Origin: Hydrogenophilales bacterium 16-61-112
GTDB lineage: Bacteria > Pseudomonadota > Gammaproteobacteria > Burkholderiales > Thiobacillaceae
Reading direction: 5' to 3'
Assembly (NCBI GenBank): GCA_002257045.1
Contig: NCHD01000019.1
Coordinates: 1 to 35,260 of the forward strand
DNA length: 35,260 bases
The position numbers and the translations under genes are program-made. Every line of letters starts with the position of its first letter. Positions within the stretch are counted from its first letter, which is position 1. Shown here in pieces: positions 25,991 through 35,124 of the stretch. The notes below the pieces were generated by a model. The model ran no database searches. It saw only the letters and a program-made list of their open reading frames with translations, and was not told where the DNA came from.

Positions 25991-27124
25991 TTAACTAACA
26001 AACAGGCTAAGGTAACGATCGAATGCAAAGACCCTTCCGCGTTGCTGCCCCGTAATTTCGGTCACTATCCCCAGGTTTTCCATGTCACGGATAAGTGCAT
26101 TAGCCGTTGGGGTGCTGACTGACAGCGCCACCTCGATATCCGTCGCTGACACCATAGGCTTGCGGTAGAGCAGATTGAGCATCAGTCTCGCGTTAGGTGC
26201 GCGTTTCCCCAGTGATAGGACGGCGTGTTCAACTTCAGTGCGCAAAGTCAGAATCTTGCGGAACACGTCACGGCCCTTTGTCGCAGTTTCTGCCACACCA
26301 CTGAGAAAGAATCGAACCCAATGAATCAGATCATTCGAAACCCGCACACGCATCAGTGCATCGTAATAGCTTGCGCGGTTGCGCTCAAAATAGTCCGAAA
26401 GATAGAGTGAAGGTTTGGCCAGCAAGCCGTGATTGACTAGATAGAGCGGAATCAGCAACCGCCCGATACGTCCATTGCCATCCAGAAACGGGTGGATGGT
26501 TTCAAACTGGTAATGGCTGATGGCTACCCGAATCAGATGTGGAACCGCAATGTTTTCGTTATGCCAGAACTTCTCCATTTCTCCCATCAGATCGGGTACT
26601 TCATCGGGGTGCGGCGGAATAAAAACCGCGTCTGCCAAACTGGCACCGCCAATCCAGTTCTGGCTTGCGCGAAATTCCCCGGGCTGTTTGTGCTCACCGC
26701 GCACTCCCCGCATCAGGATTTCATGCGTGTGCTTGAGCAAGCGGTTGGATAGCGGCAACGTGGCCAATTCCCGGATCGCCACATTCACTGCGTCGATGTA
26801 ATTGCGCACTTCGCGCCAGTCGTTGCGCTTCTCCGGCAGAATCTGTTCTTCGGGCAGGAGTGCCTCGTCAATGCCTGTTTGTGTCCCCTCGATGCGGCTG
26901 GAGGTTTGTGCTTCTTTGACCACGTGCATCTCAATGAAGAGATCGATGTCAGGCACGATCAGCGAAAACGCATTCAGTTCACCCAGCGCTCGATTGGCAT
27001 CTTCCAGCAGCGTGTTGACCACAGGGTCTTCCCAGGTCCAGACAGTATTCACGGGCGATGGCGAAAAACTTTTGTATTGATACTGCTGGTGCCAAATGCC
27101 GGCCTTGAATTGTTCGAATTTCAT
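25991..27124 (-). CDS. Fic-domain protein with N-terminal inhibitory motif and winged-helix C-terminus
   Basis: Protein of 377 residues that probably AMP-ylates a target protein. The catalytic motif HPFLDGNGRIGR at residues 211-222 matches HxFx(D/E)GNGRxxR. An N-terminal inhibitory motif of the (S/T)xxxE(G/N) type is seen in TSSRIEGT, putting it in the self-inhibited class II group. A Fic_N-like helical region precedes the core. The C-terminal 70 residues (APNARLMLNLLYRKPMVSAT, DIEVALSVSTPTANALIRDM) form a winged helix that may bind DNA. ATGA overlap with the MmeI-like gene and an AAAGG about 8 nt upstream support the start. Being the last of four overlapping genes, it may protect or guard the restriction module; that is inference. 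Confidence 0.92.
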   Translation of the reverse strand: MKFEQFKAGIWHQQYQYKSFSPSPVNTVWTWEDPVVNTLLEDANRALGELNAFSLIVPDIDLFIEMHVVKEAQTSSRIEGTQTGIDEALLPEEQILPEKRNDWREVRNYIDAVNVAIRELATLPLSNRLLKHTHEILMRGVRGEHKQPGEFRASQNWIGGASLADAVFIPPHPDEVPDLMGEMEKFWHNENIAVPHLIRVAISHYQFETIHPFLDGNGRIGRLLIPLYLVNHGLLAKPSLYLSDYFERNRASYYDALMRVRVSNDLIHWVRFFLSGVAETATKGRDVFRKILTLRTEVEHAVLSLGKRAPNARLMLNLLYRKPMVSATDIEVALSVSTPTANALIRDMENLGIVTEITGQQRGRVFAFDRYLSLFVS

Positions 27125-29070
27125 TTCATCGCCTTTCTGGCGTGCTTCCCGACCGTTACTTGGCTGGCCGAGCTGCGCGCCAGGTTCAGCGCCAGCAAAC
27201 GCTTGAGGATGTCCTCGTCCGGCATTTCCGGCGTGTAGTCGGTCCAGCCGTAGGCGGCGGCCACCGCCGCGTCGAGTTCGCGGTGGGCGTGGTCGAGCCA
27301 GGCCGGGCGGGCGTTGTAGAGATTGGTGAGGGTGCGTTTTTTCAGCTCGGCTTCATGGCTGGGCTTGGCGACCGGGCGCAGCGGGAAGCCGGCCTGCTCT
27401 TCTTCTTTCGTCCGCACCCAGTCCACCCACTCCGGCGGGTTGAGCCAGGTTTCGCGCAGGGTGTTGAGTTGTTTTGCGGCGGCGGCGATGGCTTCGGCCG
27501 TCACCCCGGCGGGGAAGGGGAAGGTCTCGAAGCAGGATTTTGCGAAGTATTCATCGCCCAGTTCGCCGCGTTTCATGCTGCCGCCGAGGAAAGGCGGATT
27601 GCCGAAGATGGCGTCGGCGGCGGGCCAGAGAGGTTCGCAGTAAATCTCGCTGCTTGAATCGATTTTCCGATAGGCCAGTACCGCATCGCGGTTCTCGATA
27701 TGGTCGAGCGGCTGCAGGATCGGGTTGCGTCGCAGCGCGTAGCCGTGCGCCAGCATCCACTGGATTTCGCCGATCCACACGGTGACGCGGGCGAGTTCGG
27801 CGGCATACGGGTTGAGTTCGATGCCGAGGACGTTGGCGGGGCTGGTTTCGATCACCAGTTCGCAGTGCAGGCCGAGAGATTCGGCTTCGAGGTTGGCGCG
27901 GTGCTCCAGGTCTTTGAGGGTTTTCAGCGCCAGGTAGAGGAAATTGCCGCTGCCGCAGGCGGGGTCGAGCACGCGGTAGGCCTTGAGCCGCTGGATGAAA
28001 CCCGCCAACGCGGCCTGGGCGTCGCGGTGCGCGGTTTGCGAGCCTTTGCCGCCCTGGACATAGCTTTCCATCAACCCGGCGATGCGTGCCTTGACCGGCT
28101 GCCATTCGGCCAGCAGCGGCGCTTCGATCACCGGGCGGATCAGTTTGAGAATGGTGGCGGGGTCGGGGTAGTGCGCGCCGAGCTGGCTGCGCATGTCGGG
28201 GTTGAGGCCGCGCTCGAACAGGGTGCCCAGTATCGCCGGCTCGATCTCGCCCCAGCCCATGCGCGCGCAATCGAGCAGGTGCACCACATCTTCGGTGGTG
28301 AGCGGCGGCACCTCGATCAGCTCGAACAGGCCGCCGTTGAAATAGGGGATGGTTTCCAGCGAAAAGTCGCCGCCTTTCTGCATGGCGGCAAACAAGGCAG
28401 TTAGCCGGGACTGGGCTTTGGTACCGTCCGGGTTGGATTTATCGAGCACCCTTTCAAATAGCTTCTCGGGCAACAATTTCGCGTCTTCGGCAAACATGCA
28501 GAACACGCACTGGATCAGAAAGTGCGCGGTTTGCAGCGGTGTGTTGCCTTGCGCATTGAGGCGCTCGGCCAGCTTGCCCATCTTGCGCGCGGCTTCTTCG
28601 GTGACGGCGTAGGTGGTCGTGCGGGGTTTGTATCGATCAGGCGCATTAAATAGCCAGCGCAGCTTTTGCAGGTTTTCCGGCTGGCCAATGTCTTCCAGCA
28701 GAATCTCATGCACTTCGCTCGGCGTGCCGGTGAAGTGGGTGTGGATTTCAATCCGTTTGCGGTCGCTCACCACCAGCAGCGGTGGGTTGTCGAGCGCCAG
28801 CGCGTACACCATCAACTGCTTGAGCGCCGCGCCGAGATCCTTGTCGGGCGCCTTGTATTCACAGGCGAAGCAGCCGCGTTTCCACACATCCGCCCAGCCC
28901 TGGCTGGCGCTGCTTTTCTTGATCAGCCCGCGTTCGTACTGGTATTCGCCTTCGACGCGCGGCGGCTCCACTTCCAGCAGCGCGCACAGGTCTTCGAAAT
29001 GCGCCTGCGCGCCCGCGCGTTCGGTCAGCGGGTTGGCGCGCCATTTGGCGATGAAGGCTTGCGGGGTCAT
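27121..29070 (-). CDS. MmeI-like (type IIL) restriction-methylation protein lacking its target recognition domain
   Basis: Protein of 649 residues, whereas full-length relatives usually reach 900 or more. The N-terminal part has a PD-(D/E)xK-type nuclease site (ADVWKRGCFACEYK). A helical linker follows, and the methyltransferase has motif I LDPACGSGNFLYLALK (about 368) and motif IV FGNPPFLGGSMK (about 488). Normally some 280 residues of methylase and target recognition domain follow; here ELGDEYF passes after a few residues to CFETFPFPAG (about 514), a motif that lies near the far end of the recognition domain. The tail RTLTNLYNARPAWLDHAH is normal. The frame is kept, so a shortened protein may be made, but specific DNA recognition should be lost. 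It overlaps hepT and fic by 4 nt each. Confidence 0.85.
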   Translation of the reverse strand: MTPQAFIAKWRANPLTERAGAQAHFEDLCALLEVEPPRVEGEYQYERGLIKKSSASQGWADVWKRGCFACEYKAPDKDLGAALKQLMVYALALDNPPLLVVSDRKRIEIHTHFTGTPSEVHEILLEDIGQPENLQKLRWLFNAPDRYKPRTTTYAVTEEAARKMGKLAERLNAQGNTPLQTAHFLIQCVFCMFAEDAKLLPEKLFERVLDKSNPDGTKAQSRLTALFAAMQKGGDFSLETIPYFNGGLFELIEVPPLTTEDVVHLLDCARMGWGEIEPAILGTLFERGLNPDMRSQLGAHYPDPATILKLIRPVIEAPLLAEWQPVKARIAGLMESYVQGGKGSQTAHRDAQAALAGFIQRLKAYRVLDPACGSGNFLYLALKTLKDLEHRANLEAESLGLHCELVIETSPANVLGIELNPYAAELARVTVWIGEIQWMLAHGYALRRNPILQPLDHIENRDAVLAYRKIDSSSEIYCEPLWPAADAIFGNPPFLGGSMKRGELGDEYFAKSCFETFPFPAGVTAEAIAAAAKQLNTLRETWLNPPEWVDWVRTKEEEQAGFPLRPVAKPSHEAELKKRTLTNLYNARPAWLDHAHRELDAAVAAAYGWTDYTPEMPDEDILKRLLALNLARSSASQVTVGKHARKAMK

Positions 29071-29435
29071 GCAGCCGGGTCGATGATTTGACCCGCATTC
29101 GCCGCGGCCTTGAGAGCATGCAGGTTGTGCAGCAGGGCGGGGATGTCAGTCTGAATGATGCTCCCGAGCGTGTCGTTGTCGATGCCGAGATAGCCATGAA
29201 TCAACCGGCTACGCGTGGCTACGATGCGGCGCCAGTCAATGTGACTGGCGAATTGCCGCGCATGCTCGGGAATGTGTGTGGCGGCTTCGCCAATGAGTTC
29301 GAGATTGCGCACGGTGGCGTCGTAGTTAAGGCCGCTTTGCTCGAAACGGCTTTGTTCCATTTCATGGGTATAGGCCAGTACCTTTTCAGCGAAGTCGATC
29401 ATGTCACTCACGTAAAAGTGCCATTCACGCGACAC
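29067..29435 (-). CDS. hepT: HepT-like ribonuclease toxin (DUF86)
   Basis: All-helical protein of 122 residues in the HepT (DUF86, HEPN) family. It has the RX4-6HXY catalytic motif in ATRSRLIHGYLG, with the tyrosine that the partner nucleotidyltransferase modifies in the studied systems. Other family features are NLELIGEAATHIPEHAR and the C-terminal TDIPALLHNLHAL. It starts with GTG at 29435, preceded by AGAGG about 6 nt upstream, and overlaps mntA by 11 nt, the usual arrangement of the pair. Its 3' end overlaps the MmeI-like gene by 4 nt. HepT cleaves RNA (tRNA in some cases) unless silenced by MntA. Confidence 0.9.
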   Translation of the reverse strand: MSREWHFYVSDMIDFAEKVLAYTHEMEQSRFEQSGLNYDATVRNLELIGEAATHIPEHARQFASHIDWRRIVATRSRLIHGYLGIDNDTLGSIIQTDIPALLHNLHALKAAANAGQIIDPAA

Positions 29436-29718
29436 GAATAGCCTCTTTCTCGATATAGGGGCGGAGTTCCGGGCGCAGGGCCTTGTCGGTGACGAGGTCT
29501 ACCGGGCAGCCGAACAGGTCTTCCAGATAAAACTGCAAACCGAAATAGCGGTCGGAGGTGGCTGGTCCGTCAAATTCGACCAAGACGTCAACGTCGCTTT
29601 TTTCCCGCGCTTCATCGCGTACGGTGGAGCCGAAGAGCGACAGATGCCGAACGCCGAAGCGTTGGTAAATCGTTTCCTTGTGTTCCTGCAGCAGGTGCAG
29701 AGCGTTCTGTTTGTTCAT
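29425..29718 (-). CDS. mntA: MntA-like nucleotidyltransferase antitoxin
   Basis: Minimal nucleotidyltransferase of 97 residues. The active-site pattern is present: [20 protein letters not shown], giving GS...R...SDxDxLV with the two metal-binding aspartates, and a further Asp in CPVDLVTD. In known MntA/HepT systems this enzyme adds AMP residues to the toxin tyrosine and switches it off. ATG 29718 is preferred over the upstream in-frame ATG at 29763 because it gives [15 protein letters not shown] and leaves a 19-nt gap after xthA. It is the first gene of a four-gene overlapping set with hepT, the MmeI-like gene and fic. Confidence 0.88.
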   Translation of the reverse strand: MNKQNALHLLQEHKETIYQRFGVRHLSLFGSTVRDEAREKSDVDVLVEFDGPATSDRYFGLQFYLEDLFGCPVDLVTDKALRPELRPYIEKEAIRVA

Positions 29719-29737
29719 CGTGATCTCGATGGATAAC

Positions 29738-30517
29738 TCAAGCCCGATAATCGTAATCGACAATCAGCGGCGCGTGGTCGGAAAAGCGCTGGTCCTTGTA
29801 GACGCTGGCCGCTTTTGCCTTGGCGGCGATGCCGGGGGTGGCGATCTGGTAGTCGATGCGCCAGCCGACGTTCTTGGCATACGCCTGGCCGCGGTTGCTC
29901 CACCAGGTGTAGGCCTCGCCGGTGTGCTCGGGATAGAGGCTGCGGTAGACGTCGACCCAGCCGAGCTCAATGAACAGGCGCGTCATCCAGGCGCGCTCTT
30001 CGGGCAGGAAGCCGGAGTTCTTCTGGTTGGATTTCCAGTTCTTCAGGTCGACCTCTTTGTGGGCGATGTTCCAGTCGCCGCAGATGACGATTTCGCGGCC
30101 GCTTTTGATCAGCGCTTCGAGGTGGGGAAAGAACACGTCCATGAAGCGGAATTTGGCCTGCTGGCGCTCGTCGCTAGAGGAGCCAGAGGGCTGGTAGAGC
30201 GAAATGACGGCCAGATTTCCGTAGTCGGCTTCGATGTAGCGGCCTTCGGCATCGAACTCGGGGACGTTCAGGCCTTCGACGATGCGCTGCGGTTGCGTGC
30301 GGGTGTAGACCCCCACGCCGCTGTAGCCTTTTTTCTCGGCGTAATGAAAGGCGCCGGTGAGACCGTCGCACTGGATGAATTCGGGCTTGAGGTCGGCGGC
30401 CTGGGCCTTGAGTTCCTGCACGCAGACGACGTCGGCGTGTTGCGTGGGCAGCCAGTCGAAAAAGCCTTTGGTGGCGGCGGAGCGGATGCCGTTGAGGTTG
30501 GCCGATATAATTCGCAT
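29738..30517 (-). CDS. xthA: Exodeoxyribonuclease III
   Basis: AP endonuclease/3'-exonuclease of base-excision repair, 259 residues. Its hallmarks are all present: [14 protein letters not shown] at the start, [10 protein letters not shown] (metal-binding Glu), [19 protein letters not shown], the Trp/Asp-rich [20 protein letters not shown], and the catalytic [12 protein letters not shown] at the end. The length is normal. The start faces pyrE across only 30 nt, so the promoters of both must overlap coding sequence or each other. It is followed by mntA after 19 nt, possibly with readthrough into the defence genes. Confidence 0.95.
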   Translation of the reverse strand: MRIISANLNGIRSAATKGFFDWLPTQHADVVCVQELKAQAADLKPEFIQCDGLTGAFHYAEKKGYSGVGVYTRTQPQRIVEGLNVPEFDAEGRYIEADYGNLAVISLYQPSGSSSDERQQAKFRFMDVFFPHLEALIKSGREIVICGDWNIAHKEVDLKNWKSNQKNSGFLPEERAWMTRLFIELGWVDVYRSLYPEHTGEAYTWWSNRGQAYAKNVGWRIDYQIATPGIAAKAKAASVYKDQRFSDHAPLIVDYDYRA

Positions 30518-30547
30518 TGCGTTTATCTACTCAAGAAAAGTCAGGAA

Positions 30548-31186
30548 ATGTCCGATTACAAAGCCGAGTTTGTGGAGTTCGCGATTGCGTCGCAGGTGCT
30601 GTGTTTTGGTGAATTCAAGACCAAGGCAGGGCGCATGAGCCCCTACTTCTTCAATGCAGGACTGTTTAACGACGGCGACAAGCTGAAACGGCTCGGCGAA
30701 TTTTACGCCAAGGCGATTGTGGATTCGGGGATCGCGTTCGACGTGCTGTTCGGGCCGGCCTACAAGGGGATTCCGCTGGCGGCGAGCATTGCGATCGCGC
30801 TGGCCGGCATGGGCAGAAACGTGCCGTTTGCGTTCAACCGCAAGGAGGCCAAGGACCACGGCGAGGGCGGCACGCTGGTCGGCGCGGAGCTGAAAGGCCG
30901 CGTGCTGATCGTCGACGATGTGATTTCGGCCGGCACCTCGGTGCGCGAATCGGTGCAGCTGATCCGCGGCGCGGGGGCCGCGCCGGCGGGGGTGGTGATC
31001 GCGCTGGACCGGATGGAGCGCGGAACAGGCGAACGATCCGCCGTGCAGGAAGTACAAGAACAAGTGGGCATTCCGGTGGTGGCCGTGGTCACGCTGAATA
31101 ATCTGGTGGAGTTTCTGGAACGTGATGCAAGCAGACAAGCAGAATTGCAAGCCGTGGCGGGTTACCGCGCAACCTATGGCGTTTAG
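30548..31186 (+). CDS. pyrE: Orotate phosphoribosyltransferase
   Basis: Pyrimidine biosynthesis enzyme of 212 residues that joins orotate to PRPP. The sequence shows the expected motifs: [18 protein letters not shown] at the start, [28 protein letters not shown], the flexible-loop lysines in [12 protein letters not shown], and the PRPP-binding [18 protein letters not shown]. The frame is open far upstream through xthA, but ATG 30548 matches the family start. AGGA lies too close to the ATG for ideal spacing, so an AAGAAAAG stretch slightly upstream may help initiation. The last 62 nt overlap the start of the next gene. Confidence 0.95.
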   Translation: MSDYKAEFVEFAIASQVLCFGEFKTKAGRMSPYFFNAGLFNDGDKLKRLGEFYAKAIVDSGIAFDVLFGPAYKGIPLAASIAIALAGMGRNVPFAFNRKEAKDHGEGGTLVGAELKGRVLIVDDVISAGTSVRESVQLIRGAGAAPAGVVIALDRMERGTGERSAVQEVQEQVGIPVVAVVTLNNLVEFLERDASRQAELQAVAGYRATYGV

Positions 31187-31772
31187 TGCATTGGCACTGG
31201 CTTTGATGCTGGTCGCTGGGAGCGCGCAGGCGCAGATGTATCGCTGGGTGGACGGCAACGGCCGGGTGCATTACAGCGATACCGCGCCGATGACCTACCG
31301 GCAAAGCGGCGGCGCTGAACTGGGCAAGCAGGGCAACGTGATCAAGCGTACCCAGTCCGAAGCGGAACGCCGCGCAGAAGCCGCACGCGCAGCCAAGCAG
31401 AAGCAGCTTCAGCTGGAGCAGCAAAAACAGGCACAACTGGATCGCGCGCTGACCCAGACCTACACCACCGAAGCGGAAATTGACCTGGCGCGCGACCGTG
31501 CGCTGGAACATCACAAGCTGGCGATCAAGGGAGCTGAAACCCGCAGCAAGGCCGTGGAAGCCAATCTGGCCGACCTGCGCACCCGCATTGCGTCTATCGA
31601 AAAAGCCAGGGGCAAGGTGGGGGCGGGGCTGACTGCGCAGGTCGAACAGGCCAGCCGAGAGAGCCTGGAACTGAAGCGCGTCATCCTCAACAACGAGGAA
31701 GCCATGCAGCAAGTGCGTGACAAGTATGCGGCCGATAAGATGCGCTTTCGGGAGTTGACGGCCAAGCCTTGA
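31125..31772 (+). CDS. Secreted DUF4124-domain protein with coiled coil
   Basis: Exported protein of about 215 residues. The hydrophobic signal core [19 protein letters not shown] is followed by [19 protein letters not shown], the DUF4124 pattern common in betaproteobacterial cell-envelope proteins of unknown role. The rest is a highly charged helical region rich in Ala, Glu, Gln and Arg ([17 protein letters not shown] and on), probably coiled coil. Two starts are possible: ATG 31125, which overlaps pyrE by 62 nt and gives a positively charged n-region, or ATG 31176, 11 nt before the pyrE stop, which has none. 31125 is preferred for that charge. It ends before a strong terminator. Confidence 0.83.
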   Translation: MQADKQNCKPWRVTAQPMAFSALALALMLVAGSAQAQMYRWVDGNGRVHYSDTAPMTYRQSGGAELGKQGNVIKRTQSEAERRAEAARAAKQKQLQLEQQKQAQLDRALTQTYTTEAEIDLARDRALEHHKLAIKGAETRSKAVEANLADLRTRIASIEKARGKVGAGLTAQVEQASRESLELKRVILNNEEAMQQVRDKYAADKMRFRELTAKP

Positions 31773-31805
31773 TTGCGCTGCCAACAGGCAGCCGGGCCGG
31801 GGGGG

Positions 31806-31859
31806 GGATGAACGAAAAAGCGTTGGCAGGGTCACCCCGGCCAACGCTTTTTTTCATCC
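31806..31859. terminator. Bidirectional intrinsic terminator between the DUF4124 gene and gatB
   Basis: aaaaagcgttgg (31815-31826) pairs perfectly with ccaacgcttttt (31841-31852) around a 14-nt loop, and seven Ts run from 31848 to 31854. Outer arms ggatgaa/ttcatcc (31806-31812 and 31853-31859) extend it. The A-run serves the opposite strand. It overlaps the last codons of gatB. A run of nine Gs (31799-31807) lies just before it. Confidence 0.9.
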
Positions 31860-33284
31860 CTGAAGCTTGAGCTTCAGCAGGTCGTTGACCTGCGCCGGAT
31901 TGGCCTTGCCCTTGCTGGCTTTCATGACTTGCCCCACCAGCGCGTTGAAGGCTTTTTCCTTGCCTGCGCGGAATTCCTCGACCGACTTGGCGTTGGCGGC
32001 CATGACGTCGTCGATGATTTTTTCCAGTTCGCCGGAGTCGGACATCTGCTTGAGGCCGCGCGCCTCGATGATGGCGTCGACTTCGCCCGCGCCTTCCCAC
32101 AAGCCTTCGAACACCTGCTTGGCCAGCTTGCCGGACAGCGTGCCGTCCTGGATGCGGGCGACCAGCGCACCGAGCCGGGCGGCGGAGACCGGGCTGCGCT
32201 CGATGCTCAAATCGGCCTTGTTCAGCGCGGCGGAGAGTTCGCCCATCACCCAGTTGGCGGCGAGCTTGCCCTGGCCGCAGGCTTTCGCCGCAACTTCGAA
32301 GTAATCGGCCAGCGCGCGCGAGCCGGTCAGCACGGCGGCGTCGTAGGGCGAGACGCCGTATTCGCTTTGAAAGCGCGCCTGCATCGCGGCGGGCAATTCG
32401 GGCAGTGTGGCGCGTACCTGCTCGATCCAGTCTTCGTCGAGTTTCACCGGCAGCAGGTCTGGGTCGGGGAAGTAGCGGTAGTCGTGCGCGTCTTCCTTGC
32501 TGCGCATCATGCGCGTCTCGCCGGTGTCGGGGTCGAACAGCACGGTGGCCTGCTCGATGCGGCCGCCGTCTTCCAGTGTCTCGATCTGCCAGCGCACTTC
32601 GTAATCGATCGCTTGCTGCAGGAACTTGAACGAGTTGAGGTTCTTGATTTCGCGGCGGGTGCCGAATTCGGCCTGGCCGACCGGGCGCACCGACACGTTG
32701 GCGTCGACGCGGAAGCTGCCTTCCTGCATGTTGCCGTCGCAGATGCCGATCCAGGTCACCAGCGTGTGCAGCGCGCGGGCGTAGGCGACCGCCTCGGCGC
32801 TGGAACGCATCTCCGGCTCGGAGACGATTTCAAGCAGCGGCGTGCCGGCGCGGTTGAGGTCGATGCCGCTCATACCATGAAAGTCTTCGTGCAGCGACTT
32901 GCCGGCGTCCTCTTCCATGTGTGCGCGGGTGAGATTGATCACGCGCTCGGTGTCGCCGACCTGGATGGTGAGCGCGCCGCCTTCGACGATGGGCTTGGCC
33001 AGCTGGCTGATCTGATAGCCCTTGGGCAGATCGGGGTAGAAGTAGTTCTTGCGGTCGAATACGTTGATGCGGTTGAGGGTCGCATCGATGGCCAGTGCGA
33101 ATTTGATCGCGCATTCCACCGCGCCCCGGTTCAACACCGGCAGCACGCCGGGCAACGCAATGTCGACCGCGCTCGCCTGGGTGTTGGGCGCCGCGCCGAA
33201 GGCGGTGCTACTGCCGGAGAAGATCTTCGACTGGGTGGCGAGCTGGGTGTGGACTTCCAGCCCGATGATGGTTTCCCATTGCAT
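31854..33284 (-). CDS. gatB: Aspartyl/glutamyl-tRNA(Asn/Gln) amidotransferase subunit B
   Basis: Subunit of GatCAB, which converts misacylated Glu-tRNA(Gln) or Asp-tRNA(Asn) to the correct amide form; GatB binds the tRNA and activates it with ATP. Length 476 is standard. Visible landmarks: [50 protein letters not shown], the [18 protein letters not shown] motif, and the YqeY-like tail ending in [17 protein letters not shown]. The frame is open upstream, but ATG 33284 gives the family N-terminus. It is separated from gatA by a small extra gene. Confidence 0.96.
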   Translation of the reverse strand: MQWETIIGLEVHTQLATQSKIFSGSSTAFGAAPNTQASAVDIALPGVLPVLNRGAVECAIKFALAIDATLNRINVFDRKNYFYPDLPKGYQISQLAKPIVEGGALTIQVGDTERVINLTRAHMEEDAGKSLHEDFHGMSGIDLNRAGTPLLEIVSEPEMRSSAEAVAYARALHTLVTWIGICDGNMQEGSFRVDANVSVRPVGQAEFGTRREIKNLNSFKFLQQAIDYEVRWQIETLEDGGRIEQATVLFDPDTGETRMMRSKEDAHDYRYFPDPDLLPVKLDEDWIEQVRATLPELPAAMQARFQSEYGVSPYDAAVLTGSRALADYFEVAAKACGQGKLAANWVMGELSAALNKADLSIERSPVSAARLGALVARIQDGTLSGKLAKQVFEGLWEGAGEVDAIIEARGLKQMSDSGELEKIIDDVMAANAKSVEEFRAGKEKAFNALVGQVMKASKGKANPAQVNDLLKLKLQG

Positions 33285-33325
33285 GTTGATTACCCCGTAT
33301 GACGCTTTATTGATGCCGTGCCGGC

Positions 33326-33661
33326 TCAATTCGATTCGTTGTCGATCACTTGATCGCGTAGTTGGCGCAAGCTTTCCGGCATGGTCAGGGTTGTCCTGTC
33401 CCATCCTTCCAAGTCCAGTATCTTGTCCAGACACTGCTCCAGCACGGCATGGGCCTTGCGGGTCGCCTCGGCAATACGCGCATGAACCTGAATGTTCAGT
33501 GGGCCGTCGTTTATGCACGTCTGCTGGTAGCTGTAGAGCTCGCGTAACGACAGGAGCTGGTTCGCAACCTGGGCGGGGCAGGCGCACATATAAATCATCG
33601 CCTCGTCCGTGATTCGTTGCAGCTGTTTTTCGCTGTGGCGCACAGGCAATACTTCGATCAT
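33326..33661 (-). CDS. Small uncharacterised protein encoded between gatA and gatB
   Basis: A 111-residue soluble, mostly helical protein ([57 protein letters not shown]). It has a cysteine pair in MCACPAQ and two further cysteines. Its ATG overlaps the gatA stop (ATGA at 33658-33661), and gatB begins 41 nt after its end, so it is translated within the gatCAB transcript. I do not recognise the family. Codon use resembles its neighbours, which argues for a real gene. A role with the amidotransferase is suggested only by position. Confidence 0.7.
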   Translation of the reverse strand: MIEVLPVRHSEKQLQRITDEAMIYMCACPAQVANQLLSLRELYSYQQTCINDGPLNIQVHARIAEATRKAHAVLEQCLDKILDLEGWDRTTLTMPESLRQLRDQVIDNESN

Positions 33662-35121
33662 GATCCCCCCTCTATGGTTGGTTGCCGCTGATGCCAGTAG
33701 GTGGCGCGCTGATACTGGTGGGCGACATTGAGCATTTTCGCCTCGCTGAAATAATCGCCGACGAGTTGCAGGCCGATCGGCAGGCCTTTGCTGTCGAAGC
33801 CGCACGGCAGGGACATGCCGGGCAGGCCGGCGAGGTTGGCAGGGATGGTGTAGAGGTCGTTCAGATACATTTCCACCGGGTCGTCGGATTTTTCGCCCAG
33901 CTTGAACGCGGTGCCGGGCGCAGTGGGGCCGAGAATGACATCGCAGGTCTTGAAGGCGGCGCTGAAGTCCTCGGCGATCAGGCGGCGGATCTTCTGCGCC
34001 TGCAGGTAATAGGCATCGTAGTAGCCATGTGAGAGCACATACGCGCCGATCAGGATGCGGCGTTTGACCTCGGCGCCGAAGCCCTGCGCGCGGGTCTTGC
34101 AATACATGTCGTCGAGGTTGCCGTATTCCGGCGCGCGGTAGCCGTAGCGCACGCCGTCGAAGCGCGACAGGTTGGACGAGGCTTCGGCGGGCGCGAGCAC
34201 GTAGTACACGGGAATGGCAAGTTTGGAATTGGCGAGCGAGATCTCGACGGTGGTCGCGCCGAGCTTCTTCAGTTCGGCCACGGCTGCTTCCACCGCAGTA
34301 GCGACTTCATTGCCCAGGCCTTCGGCAAAAAACTCCTTCGGCAGGCCGACGCGCAGGCCGCTCAGGGGTTTGTCCAGGTCGCGCGTGTAGTCTTCCTTGT
34401 CGCGTTCAAGACAGGTCGAGTCCTTGGGGTCGAAGCCGGTCATCACGTTCAACAACAGCGCGCAATCCTCGGCCGACGGCGCCATCGGCCCGGCCTGGTC
34501 GAGGCTGGAGGCAAACGCGATCATGCCGTAGCGTGACACCAGGCCGTAGGTGGGTTTCAAGCCGGTGATGCCGCACAGCGCGGCGGGCTGGCGGATCGAG
34601 CCGCCGGTGTCGGTGCCGGTGGCGGCCGGCGCCATGCGGGCAGCGACGCACGCCGCTGCGCCGCCGGACGAGCCGCCGGGCACGTAGGCGGGGTTCCAGG
34701 GGTTTTTCACCGCGCCGAAATAAGACGTTTCGTTGCTTGAGCCCATGGCGAACTCGTCCATGTTGGTCTTGCCCAGGCTCGGCATGCCGGCGGCCTTGAA
34801 CTGCTGGATCACGTGAGCGTCGTAGGGCGCGACAAAGTTGTGCAGCATTTTCGAGCCGCAGGTGGTGAGCCAGCCGTCGGTGCAGAAAATATCCTTGTGC
34901 GCGATCGGCACGCCGGTGAGCGGGCCGGCCTGGCCGGCGGCAATGCGCGCGTCAGCGGCGGCGGCCTCCATCAGCGTTTTTTCGGCATCCAGCGTGATGA
35001 AGGCGTTGATCGACGGGTTCAGCGCGGCAATGCGGTCGAGATACTGCTGGGCGAGTTCGCGGCTGGAAATCTGGCGGGTCTTGAGCTGCGCGGCCAGGGC
35101 GGAAAGCGTGGTGTCGGACAT
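33658..35121 (-). CDS. gatA: Aspartyl/glutamyl-tRNA(Asn/Gln) amidotransferase subunit A
   Basis: Amidase-signature subunit that releases ammonia from glutamine for the GatCAB reaction, 487 residues, a normal length. The catalytic triad is visible: Lys in PIAHKDIFC, the cis-Ser in [13 protein letters not shown] and the nucleophilic Ser in [13 protein letters not shown]. Other family marks are [20 protein letters not shown] and [20 protein letters not shown]. It starts 3 nt after the gatC stop and overlaps the small gene downstream by 4 nt. It is homologous in the amidase core to the atzF product far upstream but is clearly GatA by its motifs. Confidence 0.96.
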   Translation of the reverse strand: MSDTTLSALAAQLKTRQISSRELAQQYLDRIAALNPSINAFITLDAEKTLMEAAAADARIAAGQAGPLTGVPIAHKDIFCTDGWLTTCGSKMLHNFVAPYDAHVIQQFKAAGMPSLGKTNMDEFAMGSSNETSYFGAVKNPWNPAYVPGGSSGGAAACVAARMAPAATGTDTGGSIRQPAALCGITGLKPTYGLVSRYGMIAFASSLDQAGPMAPSAEDCALLLNVMTGFDPKDSTCLERDKEDYTRDLDKPLSGLRVGLPKEFFAEGLGNEVATAVEAAVAELKKLGATTVEISLANSKLAIPVYYVLAPAEASSNLSRFDGVRYGYRAPEYGNLDDMYCKTRAQGFGAEVKRRILIGAYVLSHGYYDAYYLQAQKIRRLIAEDFSAAFKTCDVILGPTAPGTAFKLGEKSDDPVEMYLNDLYTIPANLAGLPGMSLPCGFDSKGLPIGLQLVGDYFSEAKMLNVAHQYQRATYWHQRQPTIEGGS

Positions 35122-35124
35122 GGC

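Noticed and set aside
31929-33302. A 457-codon plus-strand open frame opposite gatB
   Set aside because: gatB is unmistakable in this stretch; the opposite frame is a low-complexity shadow.
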